From Skermanella mucosa (GTDB lineage: Bacteria > Pseudomonadota > Alphaproteobacteria > Azospirillales > Azospirillaceae), in NCBI RefSeq assembly GCF_016765655.2, contig NZ_CP086107.1, positions 558,001-622,000 on the forward strand: a stretch of DNA of 64,000 bases. Direction: 5' to 3'. The notes beneath the pieces were generated by a model that did not search any database, had not been told where the DNA came from, and saw nothing but the letters and a program-made list of their open reading frames with translations. A program made the position numbers and the translations under genes. How positions within the stretch are numbered: the stretch's first letter is position 1; each line of letters opens with the position of its first letter. This document shows, one piece after another, positions 8,831 through 16,928 of the stretch.

Positions 8831-9784
8831 TCAGGGCGCTCCGAGCACGAAAAGAGGGTCCGATTTATCGTCCGGCGGCAGCAGCGCAGCAGGCGCCCGG
8901 CGCGCGCTCAGCATCCAGTCGAAGAGCTCAACCAAGCCGCGCCCAATGTCGGTCGGGCCTCCCGGTCCCGAGATGACGCTCACGAAGAACTCGGTCGCGT
9001 CGGGGATCGTAGCCATTACAGTGTCGCGCACCGCCTTCTCCATCTCAGGGGCGATCTCGACGTCCGCCTTAGTCCAGACAAGCGCGACTGGACGCTCCCG
9101 GCATTCGGTGCCGAGGCGGCGAGCGAGGTTCTGGAACGCTCCGCGAGCTGTGCCCATTGTCGGCCCCGAGAGCGCCTCCCGATCTGCGACCAGCAGGAAC
9201 ACGTCAGCGTGGTCGGCTACCCAGCGCGCTCCCTCGCCGTCCGGCGCGTCGCGGTTGACCGCCCACTTCTGGAACCATTCCCCTGGCGCGTCGGCTAGGA
9301 GATAGGCGCGCAGGCGCCCGTCTGCCTCGCGGAACGCCAAGTGCAGGAGGCCCGGCACGCGGCCGCCGCGGCTCGTCGTATGCGGCGGGAAGGCGGCTGC
9401 TTGCCCTGGGCTCCACCGGAGGGAACCGGCGATAGCCTCCCAGCCCGCTATCGAATAGGACCCTGCGAAACGCCGACTGCCTGTCGTCGCCTGTCCGCGT
9501 CCTAGAAGCAGGTACCAAGCCGCCAGCAGCGTTGTTTTGCCGGCAGCCTGCGGTCCGGCGATGCCGACCACCAGAGGCTTGGCACCTCCAGCAACGAACC
9601 CAAGATCGACCAAGCCCAATGCACTCCCCGACCAGGGCAGGACTATCCCATCCGTCGTAACATCGTGCTCCTCCGCCTGTGCCTCCTCGGGCGCAGTCCA
9701 GCACGGGCACTGCTTGATGTCCATGTGCCCGAGATCGCAGGCGCTCTCGGGAGCGAAACAGGTTTCACGGCGGCAGACGGTCAT
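8831..9784 (-). CDS. DO-GTPase2-like P-loop GTPase with N-terminal Cys cluster
   Basis: The protein (317 residues from the chosen start) has Walker A GPQAAGKTT at about residues 77-85, a DAPGEW segment at the switch II position and VWTKAD at the base-recognition position. These fit the double-GTPase type 2 group. The first 30 residues contain C4, C8, C15, C24 and C26 plus a His, looking like a small zinc-binding knuckle. I chose the ATG at 9784 because it overlaps the upstream stop as ATGA and keeps the Cys cluster; an upstream in-frame ATG at 9871 would lie deep inside the previous gene. Together with the DO-GTPase1-like product it probably forms the nucleotide switch of the operon. Confidence 0.82.
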   Translation of the reverse strand: MTVCRRETCFAPESACDLGHMDIKQCPCWTAPEEAQAEEHDVTTDGIVLPWSGSALGLVDLGFVAGGAKPLVVGIAGPQAAGKTTLLAAWYLLLGRGQATTGSRRFAGSYSIAGWEAIAGSLRWSPGQAAAFPPHTTSRGGRVPGLLHLAFREADGRLRAYLLADAPGEWFQKWAVNRDAPDGEGARWVADHADVFLLVADREALSGPTMGTARGAFQNLARRLGTECRERPVALVWTKADVEIAPEMEKAVRDTVMATIPDATEFFVSVISGPGGPTDIGRGLVELFDWMLSARRAPAALLPPDDKSDPLFVLGAP

Positions 9785-11106
9785 TTTGTCTTGCGCCCGC
9801 GGCGTTTCCTGTCCGCGGCTTCGCGGGACGCGCGGATCGCCTGCATCTCGCGGAAGAGCCATGTTGCCCACTGCGGGATTGTCAGCTCCGTTGCTGCGGA
9901 CACGCCTGTTCGCGCGCGGAACTCCGTCTCATCGGGAGCGGTGCGGCTGGGCTGCTCTCCCAGGAAGGCGAGCACAGGCCCTCGGCCAAGCCTCATCGCC
10001 GCCGACTCTGCAGCCGCAGCGCGCAGAGGCGCCAAATCACCCGCGTCTCGCGCCTCCTGCAACAGCCGGGAGATGGGAAAGCGCGCCTGCCCGTTGAGCG
10101 ACGGTAGTCTAAGGACGCTTTCATGGAGGAACGCGGACACGCTCGCTGGCGAGAAGAGTGGGACTTGGCAGTGCAGATCGTAGGCCATCAGCGCCGCCGC
10201 GCACGAGGGCGGAAGTTCTCGGTAGCTGATCCTGGCTGACGGCGAGAACAGCGCTTCCTTCCACCAGATCAGGTTCGTTCGACGCTGCAGCCCAGTGGTC
10301 GCGTCGCTCACTGCCTTCAGCATGCCGTCTACCTGAATCACCACAGTTCGATACAGGTGCTGCAGGGGCGCCGATAGGTCGATTGACGGCGCGCTCGCTC
10401 GGCCGGATGTCTCGACGGTGGCGATTATGACACCAGCAAGCCGCGTGGCGAACTCCTGCGCCCAATGGGGCTGCGAGTTCGGCCAGTGCGGGTTCCCTCC
10501 GGTCGCTTGACCGGCGCCGTTTTGGGGCCCGGTGGCTGCTAGGATCTCCTTAGTAAGTTTAGCCATATCGAATTCGGCGTCACCTGCTGTTACCTTAATG
10601 GTCTCCGGCGGCTCGTATGTCACAGTCGACGCCTGAATCGACGCCGGAGTGGCCCATTCGGCTTCCGCGCGCTTGTCTACCTTCTGTTCAATGTCACGTA
10701 CCGCGTCGGCCCAGATTGGCCCTTCGGCGCCGACTTCCATCCGAGGCAGCACGTTGCGTGCTGAGGCGACGAACGCTACGCCGATCCGATCCTCATCGGT
10801 CGCGGCGCGGACCAGAGCGGCCAGGAGCAGGCCCCGAAAAAGCGCGACGGGAGTCGTGGAGAAGGTATTGACGTAGGTAGCCCACCGCGCCTCGACGGTA
10901 TCGGCCACCTCTTTGATCACCGGATCGTTGGCCGGCGCATTCGGATCGAACGCAACGAGCGCGAAAGGAAGCACCTTGCTCGGCGTGCTCGTGAGGATAT
11001 CGGCTAGATCCACGACCGCTTCCTCAAGCAGCGCGAGCTTCGCGTCGTTGCCGCCAACGTCGATGAGCCCGGCCCTCAGGAACCCAATTAAAGTCTTGTC
11101 GCCCAC
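9781..11106 (-). CDS. GASH-like helical protein, first gene of the caspase/GTPase operon
   Basis: This 441-residue protein is predicted to be almost wholly helical and has no catalytic motif that I recognise. Its position as first gene before paired GTPases, a GAP1-type protein and a caspase, its size, and the N-terminal LIGFLRAGLID...LLEEAVVDLA pattern point to the GTPase-associated system helical (GASH) family. A Gly/Pro/Asn-rich stretch near residues 195-215 separates two helical halves, and the C-terminus is very basic (DRKRRGRKTK), possibly for nucleic acid or membrane contact. The start is GTG with GGGAG about 9 bases upstream. The stop overlaps the next start (ATGA). The operon promoter must lie in the roughly 250 bp upstream, but I see no clear -35/-10 pair. 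Confidence 0.68.
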   Translation of the reverse strand: MGDKTLIGFLRAGLIDVGGNDAKLALLEEAVVDLADILTSTPSKVLPFALVAFDPNAPANDPVIKEVADTVEARWATYVNTFSTTPVALFRGLLLAALVRAATDEDRIGVAFVASARNVLPRMEVGAEGPIWADAVRDIEQKVDKRAEAEWATPASIQASTVTYEPPETIKVTAGDAEFDMAKLTKEILAATGPQNGAGQATGGNPHWPNSQPHWAQEFATRLAGVIIATVETSGRASAPSIDLSAPLQHLYRTVVIQVDGMLKAVSDATTGLQRRTNLIWWKEALFSPSARISYRELPPSCAAALMAYDLHCQVPLFSPASVSAFLHESVLRLPSLNGQARFPISRLLQEARDAGDLAPLRAAAAESAAMRLGRGPVLAFLGEQPSRTAPDETEFRARTGVSAATELTIPQWATWLFREMQAIRASREAADRKRRGRKTK

Positions 11107-11665
11107 GCTCGCTCCCCGCTCTCCGCCGCCATTCCGGCAGTGCCCCCGGCTTGGCGGCGCGAAAGGGGCGCCTGACCAGAGGGTGCAAAATGTTCATAGC
11201 TTTCCCAGCAAGACGACGCCACCACTTTCGGGCACCCGAACATCCAACACGCATCGCGCCGAACCGCCAACCATAGAGCGGCTATCATCGCGGCGCGCGA
11301 CACGACTGATCTTCATCCGGTCTGGCGGATACCTCAGCAAGCTCGGTATGATCCGAGCGGAGGTGATGGATGGCGAGTATGCGACGGGCATTCACGGATG
11401 AGTTCAAGGCCGAGGCAGTGCGGCCAGATCGACCTGTGGCGCTTGGGCTGGGTGAAGATGAAGGCATGCAGCGCGGTCGAACATCCTCGATGGCACTGCC
11501 AGACATCGCCCCTTCCGTTCTGCCGTCGTGCTGCACCAGAACACAGGCATGTTGCCGCGCTTGACGACTTCGTGAACATGCACCTCGCGGCCAAACCAGG
11601 GATGCCAGGGATAAAGAACTTCCCGTACCTCGGTCCCATGGGCGTTGTGTTGCTTCGCTGTATAA
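11107..11665. other. Intergenic region with a 45-bp IS3 orfA remnant
   Basis: No full gene is seen. At 11379-11423 (plus strand) the residues MRRAFTDEFKAEAVR are the N-terminus of an IS3-type OrfA; the reading frame then becomes meaningless, so this is a scar of a lost element. The left part should contain the promoter of the caspase/GTPase operon. Confidence 0.55.
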
Positions 11666-11763
11666 GAGCCCGTTTAATAAATGCTCCAAGGCACATCCTG
11701 TTGTATGTCATAAGACACCTAACCACAACAAGGTGTATGATTTCCGAATTATCAAACGGGCTC
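11666..11763. mobile_element. 98-bp MITE with IS5-like termini
   Basis: The two ends are inverted repeats, GAGCCCGTTTAATAA on the left and GAGCCCGTTTGATAA on the complement of the right. They are flanked by TAA on both sides (11663-11665, 11764-11766), the TNA-type duplication of the IS1031 group of IS5. The interior is itself imperfectly palindromic (CCTGTTGT against ACAACAAGG) and has no gene. It is probably mobilised in trans by an IS5-type transposase. Confidence 0.7.
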
Positions 11764-11970
11764 TAACTCCCGCAGATCACATTCCAGCCTTGACCGGCAA
11801 ACACCCGATCAGGCCTACTTCACCCCGCTTCCGCAAATCGCGGCAGCCTGAACCCGGCAGGTGCTCCACCTATCCGCCGAAAAAACTGTTCAGACAAGTG
11901 GAGCCACCTCAGCTCGCGCCCGTTCAGCGTTGCATATCGACCATTTTCGAACATCAGGCTACGGAGCCAT

Positions 11971-12007
11971 TTGACAAATGGGCAATTCAGGGTCATATTG
12001 TCCCTGA
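11971..12007 (+). promoter_or_regulatory. Promoter and operator of the DUF433/PIN operon
   Basis: TTGACA at 11971-11976 is followed after 17 bp by CATATT at 11994-11999, a good sigma70 pair. A perfect inverted repeat, TCAGGG-N9-CCCTGA (11987-12007), overlaps the -10 box. A repressor bound there would block transcription, as expected for an autoregulated toxin-antitoxin operon. The start codon follows at 12030. Confidence 0.65.
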
Positions 12008-12029
12008 GTTAGAATGGAGTGTACGTCAA

Positions 12030-12731
12030 ATGCCACCAGTAACGCAGAGAAATGTTAGCTTTGGCGATTTGAAGCGTCATCTGCTTAGCGTTGCAGAGGC
12101 GGCTCAGGTGGCGAACATGGATGCTGATTCAATCCGCAAAGCATTCCAGCGTGGAATTTTAGAGCCCGGCTACATCATGGATGGTAACCGGCGCTTACGT
12201 GCAATCAATGGGCTGGATTTAGTCTATTTGCGGATCGCACCATCATATTCTAGAGTTGTACGCAACAAGCTGCGTACAGCTTTACATAAAGCACTTGCTG
12301 ATCAGATTGTTTACTCCTCAGTGCATATCATTATAGAGGATTTATCTGGTCGTAAAAAAAGTGTTGATGTACCTTTAGAACGCGCTGTCGATGAAACTTT
12401 AGCTGGTATCGAAGACTTAAAACAGACCAGCCAAGGTATTGAGGTGGGTGAGAATGGAGAAGCCCTGATCCGTGGAACGAACGTAGAAGTACATCGAATC
12501 GCAGCTTTAGTCGAAGGTGGCATCAGTATTGAAGAGATAAACCATGATTATCCAAATCTGTCGGAAGATCAGATCAAAATTGCAGTTGAATATGCACGAG
12601 TTCACCCAAAACATGGCCGACCTTACCCTGTTAGAACAGTAAAATCTATATTTAGACAGGGAACAGGAACTATGAGAGAAGTATTGTCTGAGGAGGACCA
12701 TACCGAAGATGATCAAGCGAGACGCGGTTGA
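12030..12731 (+). CDS. DUF433-domain antitoxin-like protein
   Basis: The 233-residue product has a helix-turn-helix-like N-terminus (residues about 10-60, LLSVAEAAQVANMDADSIRKA) and a C-terminal DUF433 segment (RGTNVEVHRIAALVEGGISIEEI, then YPNLSEDQIKIAVEYA). DUF433 proteins commonly pair with PIN-domain toxins and repress their own operon. The start is chosen at 12030 because GGAG lies 10 bases upstream and because the promoter and operator end just before; an upstream extension of the frame is not convincing. The stop overlaps the toxin start. Base composition is clearly lower in GC than the surroundings, which suggests recent transfer. Confidence 0.82.
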   Translation: MPPVTQRNVSFGDLKRHLLSVAEAAQVANMDADSIRKAFQRGILEPGYIMDGNRRLRAINGLDLVYLRIAPSYSRVVRNKLRTALHKALADQIVYSSVHIIIEDLSGRKKSVDVPLERAVDETLAGIEDLKQTSQGIEVGENGEALIRGTNVEVHRIAALVEGGISIEEINHDYPNLSEDQIKIAVEYARVHPKHGRPYPVRTVKSIFRQGTGTMREVLSEEDHTEDDQARRG

Positions 12732-13186
12732 ATCGGTACTTGATAGACCGGGATGTTCTAAGTGAATTGGAAGACCCGCACGGAAATCGTAATGCCCACG
12801 CTTGGATGGACAGTGTCCCTGATAACTCGCTGTACCTTAGCGTAATTACGGTAAAGGAAGGTCAGAAAGGTATTATACGGGGTCTATCTCGTGCTAGCAG
12901 TGAGAAGGCACGCTCTAAAGCTCTAAAGCGGCAGGAGTGGTTCTCGTTGCTATTATCAAGCTTTGCAGACAGGATTGTGCCCATAGATCACGAAATCAGC
13001 CTGCGCTGGGGTGAAATGCTGGCTGCACGTGAGGTTCATATAATGGACACTGGTATAGCTGCTACAGCATCCATCCGAGGGTTTATTATTGCTACCAGGA
13101 ATGTTGACGATTATCGGGGGAGGAATGTTCAATTAGTCAATCCTTTCTCACGACGACCACAGATCGTCACTTCCGACGTTATTTAA
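12728..13186 (+). CDS. PIN-domain toxin, VapC-like ribonuclease
   Basis: The 152-residue protein is a PIN-domain RNase of the VapC type. The acidic residues expected for metal binding are present: Asp7 in YLIDRDVLSEL, Glu44 in VKEGQKG, Asp107 in IMDTGIAATA and Asp127/128 in ATRNVDDY. The start is TTG and overlaps the antitoxin stop as TTGA, so translation is coupled. Family knowledge: such toxins cut tRNA, rRNA or mRNA when the labile antitoxin is lost. The gene is as AT-rich as its partner. No truncation. Confidence 0.88.
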   Translation: MNRYLIDRDVLSELEDPHGNRNAHAWMDSVPDNSLYLSVITVKEGQKGIIRGLSRASSEKARSKALKRQEWFSLLLSSFADRIVPIDHEISLRWGEMLAAREVHIMDTGIAATASIRGFIIATRNVDDYRGRNVQLVNPFSRRPQIVTSDVI

Positions 13187-13310
13187 GCAAAACAAAGTTT
13201 AATATCAGAATTATGCCTGTTTGTCCACAGGTGCGACAAAAAACGCTTGCAACAGTCAGATGAGCGTTTATTAATCGGGGCAAGGACACGTGCGATCTCA
13301 CCGCACCTAC

Positions 13311-13343
13311 AACGCCGCAGGCAACAGCCTAGCGGCGTTTTTT
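13311..13343 (+). terminator. Rho-independent terminator
   Basis: AACGCCGC pairs with GCGGCGTT across a 14-base loop and is followed by a run of T (GTTTTTTGCG). It could end the toxin-antitoxin transcript. Confidence 0.75.
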
Positions 13344-13380
13344 GCGTCCCAGTCCGCCTCTCTATCTGCTGGAGACGATC

Positions 13381-13599
13381 ATGCGTTCGATAGATCCTGA
13401 CTTGCTCCGCCGCGAACCGGCAGCGGCGTTGCTCGATATCAGCGTCCGTCACCTCGACCGGCTGACCACCTTGGGCAAGATCCCACAGCCGTTCAAATAC
13501 GGCCGTTTTCGAACATGGCATCAAGAGCACATTGACCGACCTGATCGCCCCGACGACTATAAATTTCTAGCTGACAGTGAGGTGTCACATGGCCGATGA
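13381..13599 (+). CDS. Small helix-turn-helix protein, AlpA/excisionase-like
   Basis: A 72-residue product. Residues 6-40 (LLRREPAAALLDISVRHLDR then LGKIPQPFKYGRFRTW) resemble the winged helix-turn-helix of AlpA-type phage regulators and MerR-like excisionases. The start at 13381 has GGAG 9 bases upstream. The C-terminus after HQEHIDR seems off-pattern and may be a short frameshifted tail. The stop overlaps the beginning of the pentapeptide-repeat gene, so the two may be co-transcribed. Function is inferred from the fold only. Confidence 0.55.
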   Translation: MRSIDPDLLRREPAAALLDISVRHLDRLTTLGKIPQPFKYGRFRTWHQEHIDRPDRPDDYKFLADSEVSHGR

Positions 13600-14155
13600 A
13601 GAACGCATCACACTGCTCAAGCAAGGGGTAGAGGCCTGGAATGCATGGAGGGTGAAAAATCCGGAAGTTGCGATGGACCTCACCAGCGCAGACCTCCGCA
13701 ACACGAACCTCAGAGGTATGAACCTCAGCGGTGTGTATTTCAACAGTACAAACCTCGTTGATGCAAACCTTAGTGGCATGAATCTCAGTAAGGCGAGCTT
13801 CCGCGACGCAATCCTCAGCGGCGCAAACCTCAGCGACGCGAACCTCAGTGGTACAGACCTCCGAAACACGGGCCTTAGCGATGTGCATCTCAGGCGCGCA
13901 AATCTCAGCCACGCGGATCTCTTCAGCGCACATCTTAGGCGCTCAAACCTCAGTCATGCGGACCTCAAGGGTGCGTATTTTGGTCGTGCAGACCTCAGCG
14001 GCGCACGTCTAACAATGCAGATCTCAGCTATGCGTTTCTCCGCGAGAGAGCACCAGAAACCGTGGGGCAGTTCAGGCTGCGGCAGCGAGGAATGGAGGCT
14101 GACTATCGTTGGCGGGCATAGCCGGGTACCATGCCCGCAACTCGTGGTTTATTGA
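13589..14155 (+). pseudogene. Pentapeptide-repeat protein with a late frameshift
   Basis: After an N-terminal helix (LLKQGVEAWNAWRVKNPEVAM) about 20 pentapeptide units of the A(D/N)Lxx form follow (ANLSG, ADLFS, ANLSH and so on), which would fold into a right-handed beta-helix. At about 14010 the pattern breaks after DLSGARL. The -1/+2 frame continues it as NNADLSYAFLRERAPETV and ends at a stop at 14119-14121, so a single base appears to have been lost there. Read as it stands the protein has about 45 unrelated C-terminal residues. Similar N-termini occur in proteins with signalling or effector domains at the C-terminus, but none is left here. Confidence 0.75.
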
Positions 14156-14286
14156 AGTTAAATCTCAAGTTGGAACGCACGGCAATGTCCACCTCGTGGT
14201 GCTCTGAAAGAGAAGCGCCGATTATGTAAAAATAATGCCGAATATTGCGGGTTTCTTCAGGGGCTTGTCAGCGTCAGTTCGCCGGG

Positions 14287-15794
14287 GGAGCATGGCAAGG
14301 TGTGGGAGATGATCAGGCTGCCATGGCGAGATTCGGGACTTGATTGTCGTTGACGCTCATGCCCGGATACCACCGGGTGAACAGATCGCGCAGTGTGCCG
14401 TCGAGAGCTTTGGTTCGGGTCTGCAGGAGCTGGTGGGCGCCAACCTTCGACCACTGCATCTGCTGCTTTTTAGCAAAGCGCCGACTGATCACGAGGTTGA
14501 CCGTTGACTCCGCAAAGGCGGTGGAAATCCGTTCGCCGTTGTCCCAGCGTCGGCTGTAACTGACGATCCCCGCGCCGTTGTTGGCGATGTAGGTGGCCAA
14601 TCCGGCGGCCGCTTTGATCAGCCGCTTCAGCCTGGGATAAGCGGTGTTCAGGACGGCGACATCCGCCGCCAGCCCCTGCGCTCGGATCAGGGCCTCATCG
14701 CCGTCGCCATGCCAGAGCCGCCATTTGATCCTTTCCAGCCGGTGCTGCAGTGCCAGTGCCTCGACGGGATTGTGGTGCGCCAAGCCTTTGACGTATTGAT
14801 CCAGCCCGGTCATCCGCATGGCGATGTGGAACCAGTCAATGATATGCACCGCGCCGGGTGAGAGTTCACCTCCCAGGGCGCGGACGCTGTCGCCGCCGTC
14901 GGTCAGCATCGTGACCGGCTGGATCACCGGCAGGCCCTGAGATCGCAGAACCTCGCAGAATCGGCGTCCCGGCTGCTCATCCTGGCTCCGAACAAGGCCG
15001 AAGTAGCGGTCATCGTGACCCGCAGCCATGGATTTGCCGACTACGACCTCGAAGTTATGTTTCCTGTCGTGCCAGTTCCGGACGTAGCCGCCATCGATGC
15101 CGACGATGACTGATCCTTGCGGGAGCGGCTGGTCCTCGCCCGCGCCAAGGCCACCCGGTTGTTCGTCGCTGAGATCGGCATCGTGACGGCCGGCGACCTT
15201 GTGCAGGTGCCGGCGGACGGTCGAGGCGTCAGCGGTGCCGCCAATCGGCAAGACGTCCCTCAGCAACTCCGCTGTCATGCCATAGGACACCAGCGAGGCC
15301 CAGCGGGTCTCCAGGTAAAGCAGTTCCGGGGCGATGCGTGCGGTCAGGAGCAGGTTCAGCGGGCTGAAAGTCCTGGCCGTCCGAGGCTGGCAGGAGCAGT
15401 GATGAAAGCGCGGACTGGATAGCGCGATGGTGCCGAAGGCAGTGCGGAACCGGGTTCGGCCCGGCCCTTTGCTCAGCAGCAGACTGCCGCAGAGATCACA
15501 ACTCCGATGCCGTGCCAGAAAACTTGCCGCCTGGGCGGTGACCACGCCTCCCTGGATGCCGGCCAGCGCCGCCTTCGCTTCATCGAACGATAGACCGATC
15601 ATCTCAAGTCGGTCGTCACCCTTGTCGAACTGAAGGATCTCGCCCTCGCTGATCACGTTATTGTCGTCGTCAACGATCCGGAGCTGGATCTCAATACGCA
15701 TGCTCGTTCCAAAGGCTGCTTCTACTGGAGGGCCAGCCTATCTATCGCCGATACCCTCCACCAGATCCCGACTCCCACAGTTTGCCATGCTCCC
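14287..15794 (-). mobile_element. ISKra4-family element (first copy)
   Basis: Ends are inverted repeats GGGAGCATGGCAA...GTGGGAG, present at 14287 and, on the complement, ending at 15794. The interior is one transposase gene. On its right the element abuts the inside of an IS256 transposase gene, whose missing 3' part is not found on the left flank, so a deletion or rearrangement accompanied or followed insertion. Confidence 0.75.
14313..15701 (-). CDS. ISKra4-family transposase
   Basis: The 462-residue protein has the ISKra4 layout: N-terminal DKGDDRLEMIGLSFDEAKA, a Cys-rich zinc motif (CDLCGSLLLSKGPGRTRFRT), then the DDE core with VIVGIDGGYVRNW (first Asp), MLTDGGDSV (second Asp) and the HIIDWFHIAMRM helix. 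The C-terminal ESTVNLVISRRFAKKQQMQW is characteristic. The gene is full length and intact. A second, divergent member of the family lies at 17897-19270. Confidence 0.92.
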   Translation of the reverse strand: MRIEIQLRIVDDDNNVISEGEILQFDKGDDRLEMIGLSFDEAKAALAGIQGGVVTAQAASFLARHRSCDLCGSLLLSKGPGRTRFRTAFGTIALSSPRFHHCSCQPRTARTFSPLNLLLTARIAPELLYLETRWASLVSYGMTAELLRDVLPIGGTADASTVRRHLHKVAGRHDADLSDEQPGGLGAGEDQPLPQGSVIVGIDGGYVRNWHDRKHNFEVVVGKSMAAGHDDRYFGLVRSQDEQPGRRFCEVLRSQGLPVIQPVTMLTDGGDSVRALGGELSPGAVHIIDWFHIAMRMTGLDQYVKGLAHHNPVEALALQHRLERIKWRLWHGDGDEALIRAQGLAADVAVLNTAYPRLKRLIKAAAGLATYIANNGAGIVSYSRRWDNGERISTAFAESTVNLVISRRFAKKQQMQWSKVGAHQLLQTRTKALDGTLRDLFTRWYPGMSVNDNQVPNLAMAA

Positions 15795-16655
15795 GTCGTC
15801 GACAGCGTCGTAGACCGTCTTCAGGGCGGCGGCGATGGCCTTGCGGTCCTTCCAGGACGCGAACTCCATGCTGTGGCGCAGCAGATGAACGACGCAAGTC
15901 TGAACAATCGTCTCCGGATAGGCAGCCGCGATCGCCTCGGGAAAGCCTTTCAGCCCATCGACGACGGCCAGCAGGATGTCCTCCACACCCCGGTTCTTCA
16001 ACTCGTTCAGGACGCGCAGCCAGAACTTGGCGCCCTCGTTCTGTTCGATCCACAGGCCCAGCACCTCCTTGGCGCCGTCGGCCCGCACGCCGATGGCGAC
16101 ATGGATGGCCTTGTTGCGGACCAGACCTTCGTCGCGGATCTTGACCCGGATGGCATCCAGGAACACCAGGGGGTAGATCGCCTCCAGCGGCCGGTTCTGC
16201 CAGGCCGTCACCTCCTCGATCACGGCGTCCGTCACCGTGGAGATCAGGTCGGCCGACACCTCGATGCCATAGAGCTCCCGCAGGTGTCCCGTGATCTCCC
16301 GGGTTGACATGCCGCGTGCGTACATTGAGATGATCTTCTCGTCGAAGCCGGGGAAGCGCCGCTGGTATTTGCCGATCAGCGCCGGATCGAACGTCCCCGA
16401 CCGATCGCGGGGAATGGACAGACCCATCGAGCCGCCATCGGTCAGCACCGTCTTGTGGCCGTAACCGTTGCGACGGTTGCCGCTCTCATCTCCAGCCAGA
16501 TGATGATCCAGCTCCGCCTTCAGCGCCCGCTCCGTCAGCGCCTTCTTCAGCTGGTCGAGCAGGCCGTTCTGGTCGAATGCCGTCTTCGCATCGGCTCCAG
16601 CCAGCAGCTGGTCAAGGATCGCGTCAGGGATAACAGGATCTTTGCGTCGGGCCAT
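15795..16655 (-). pseudogene. IS256-family transposase, C-terminally truncated
   Basis: About 287 residues remain of a protein that is 406 residues long in the close homologue at 59010-60230. Present are the N-terminal MARRKDPVIPDAILDQLL, ISMYARGMSTREI, and the first two catalytic Asp regions (LVFLDAIRVKI and LLAVVDGLKGFPEAI). The frame enters the ISKra4 terminus after LKTVYDAVDD, adding junk residues, so the catalytic Glu region is missing. Confidence 0.85.
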
Positions 16656-16714
16656 TCAGGGTCTCCTTCTGTTTCAGGATAACCCCGCCAAGCACGAAAT
16701 TCCCGATAGTCCCC
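15795..16714 (-). mobile_element. IS256-family element, 3' part lost (first copy)
   Basis: The upstream end is retained: a terminal segment with CACGAAATTCCCGATAGTC, closely like the terminus of the intact IS256 at 58966-60287. The opposite end is replaced by the ISKra4 element. To the right of the terminus lies the first 21 codons of an IS6 transposase, so this IS256 had inserted into an IS6 copy. Confidence 0.7.
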
Positions 16715-16743
16715 GGCAACGTCGAACAGTGAGTCCACGAAGC

Positions 16744-16806
16744 CGCCCACAGGATCACTTCCGCCGTGAACTGCCGTCCCTTGAACGGACGCTCCCGCCT
16801 TGCCAT
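16744..16806 (-). pseudogene. IS6-family transposase, N-terminal 21 codons
   Basis: MARRERPFKGRQFTAEVILW is the N-terminus of an IS6/IS26-type transposase. Similarity ends at once where the IS256 terminus region begins. The remainder of the gene is absent. Confidence 0.65.
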
Positions 16807-16928
16807 CCCCGCTATGCTCCTGCCGTCTCCAATCCATCCCTTCTACCCGATCAGCCAGCCGCTGCAAAATCTATGGATAATCTGCCGTCGATGAAGTTGG
16901 ACACCGGATTGTCTATGGGGAAGAACCG

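Noticed and set aside
13680-14000. DNA-level tandem repeat array
   Set aside because: The 15-bp periodicity comes from pentapeptide codons and not from a DNA repeat element.
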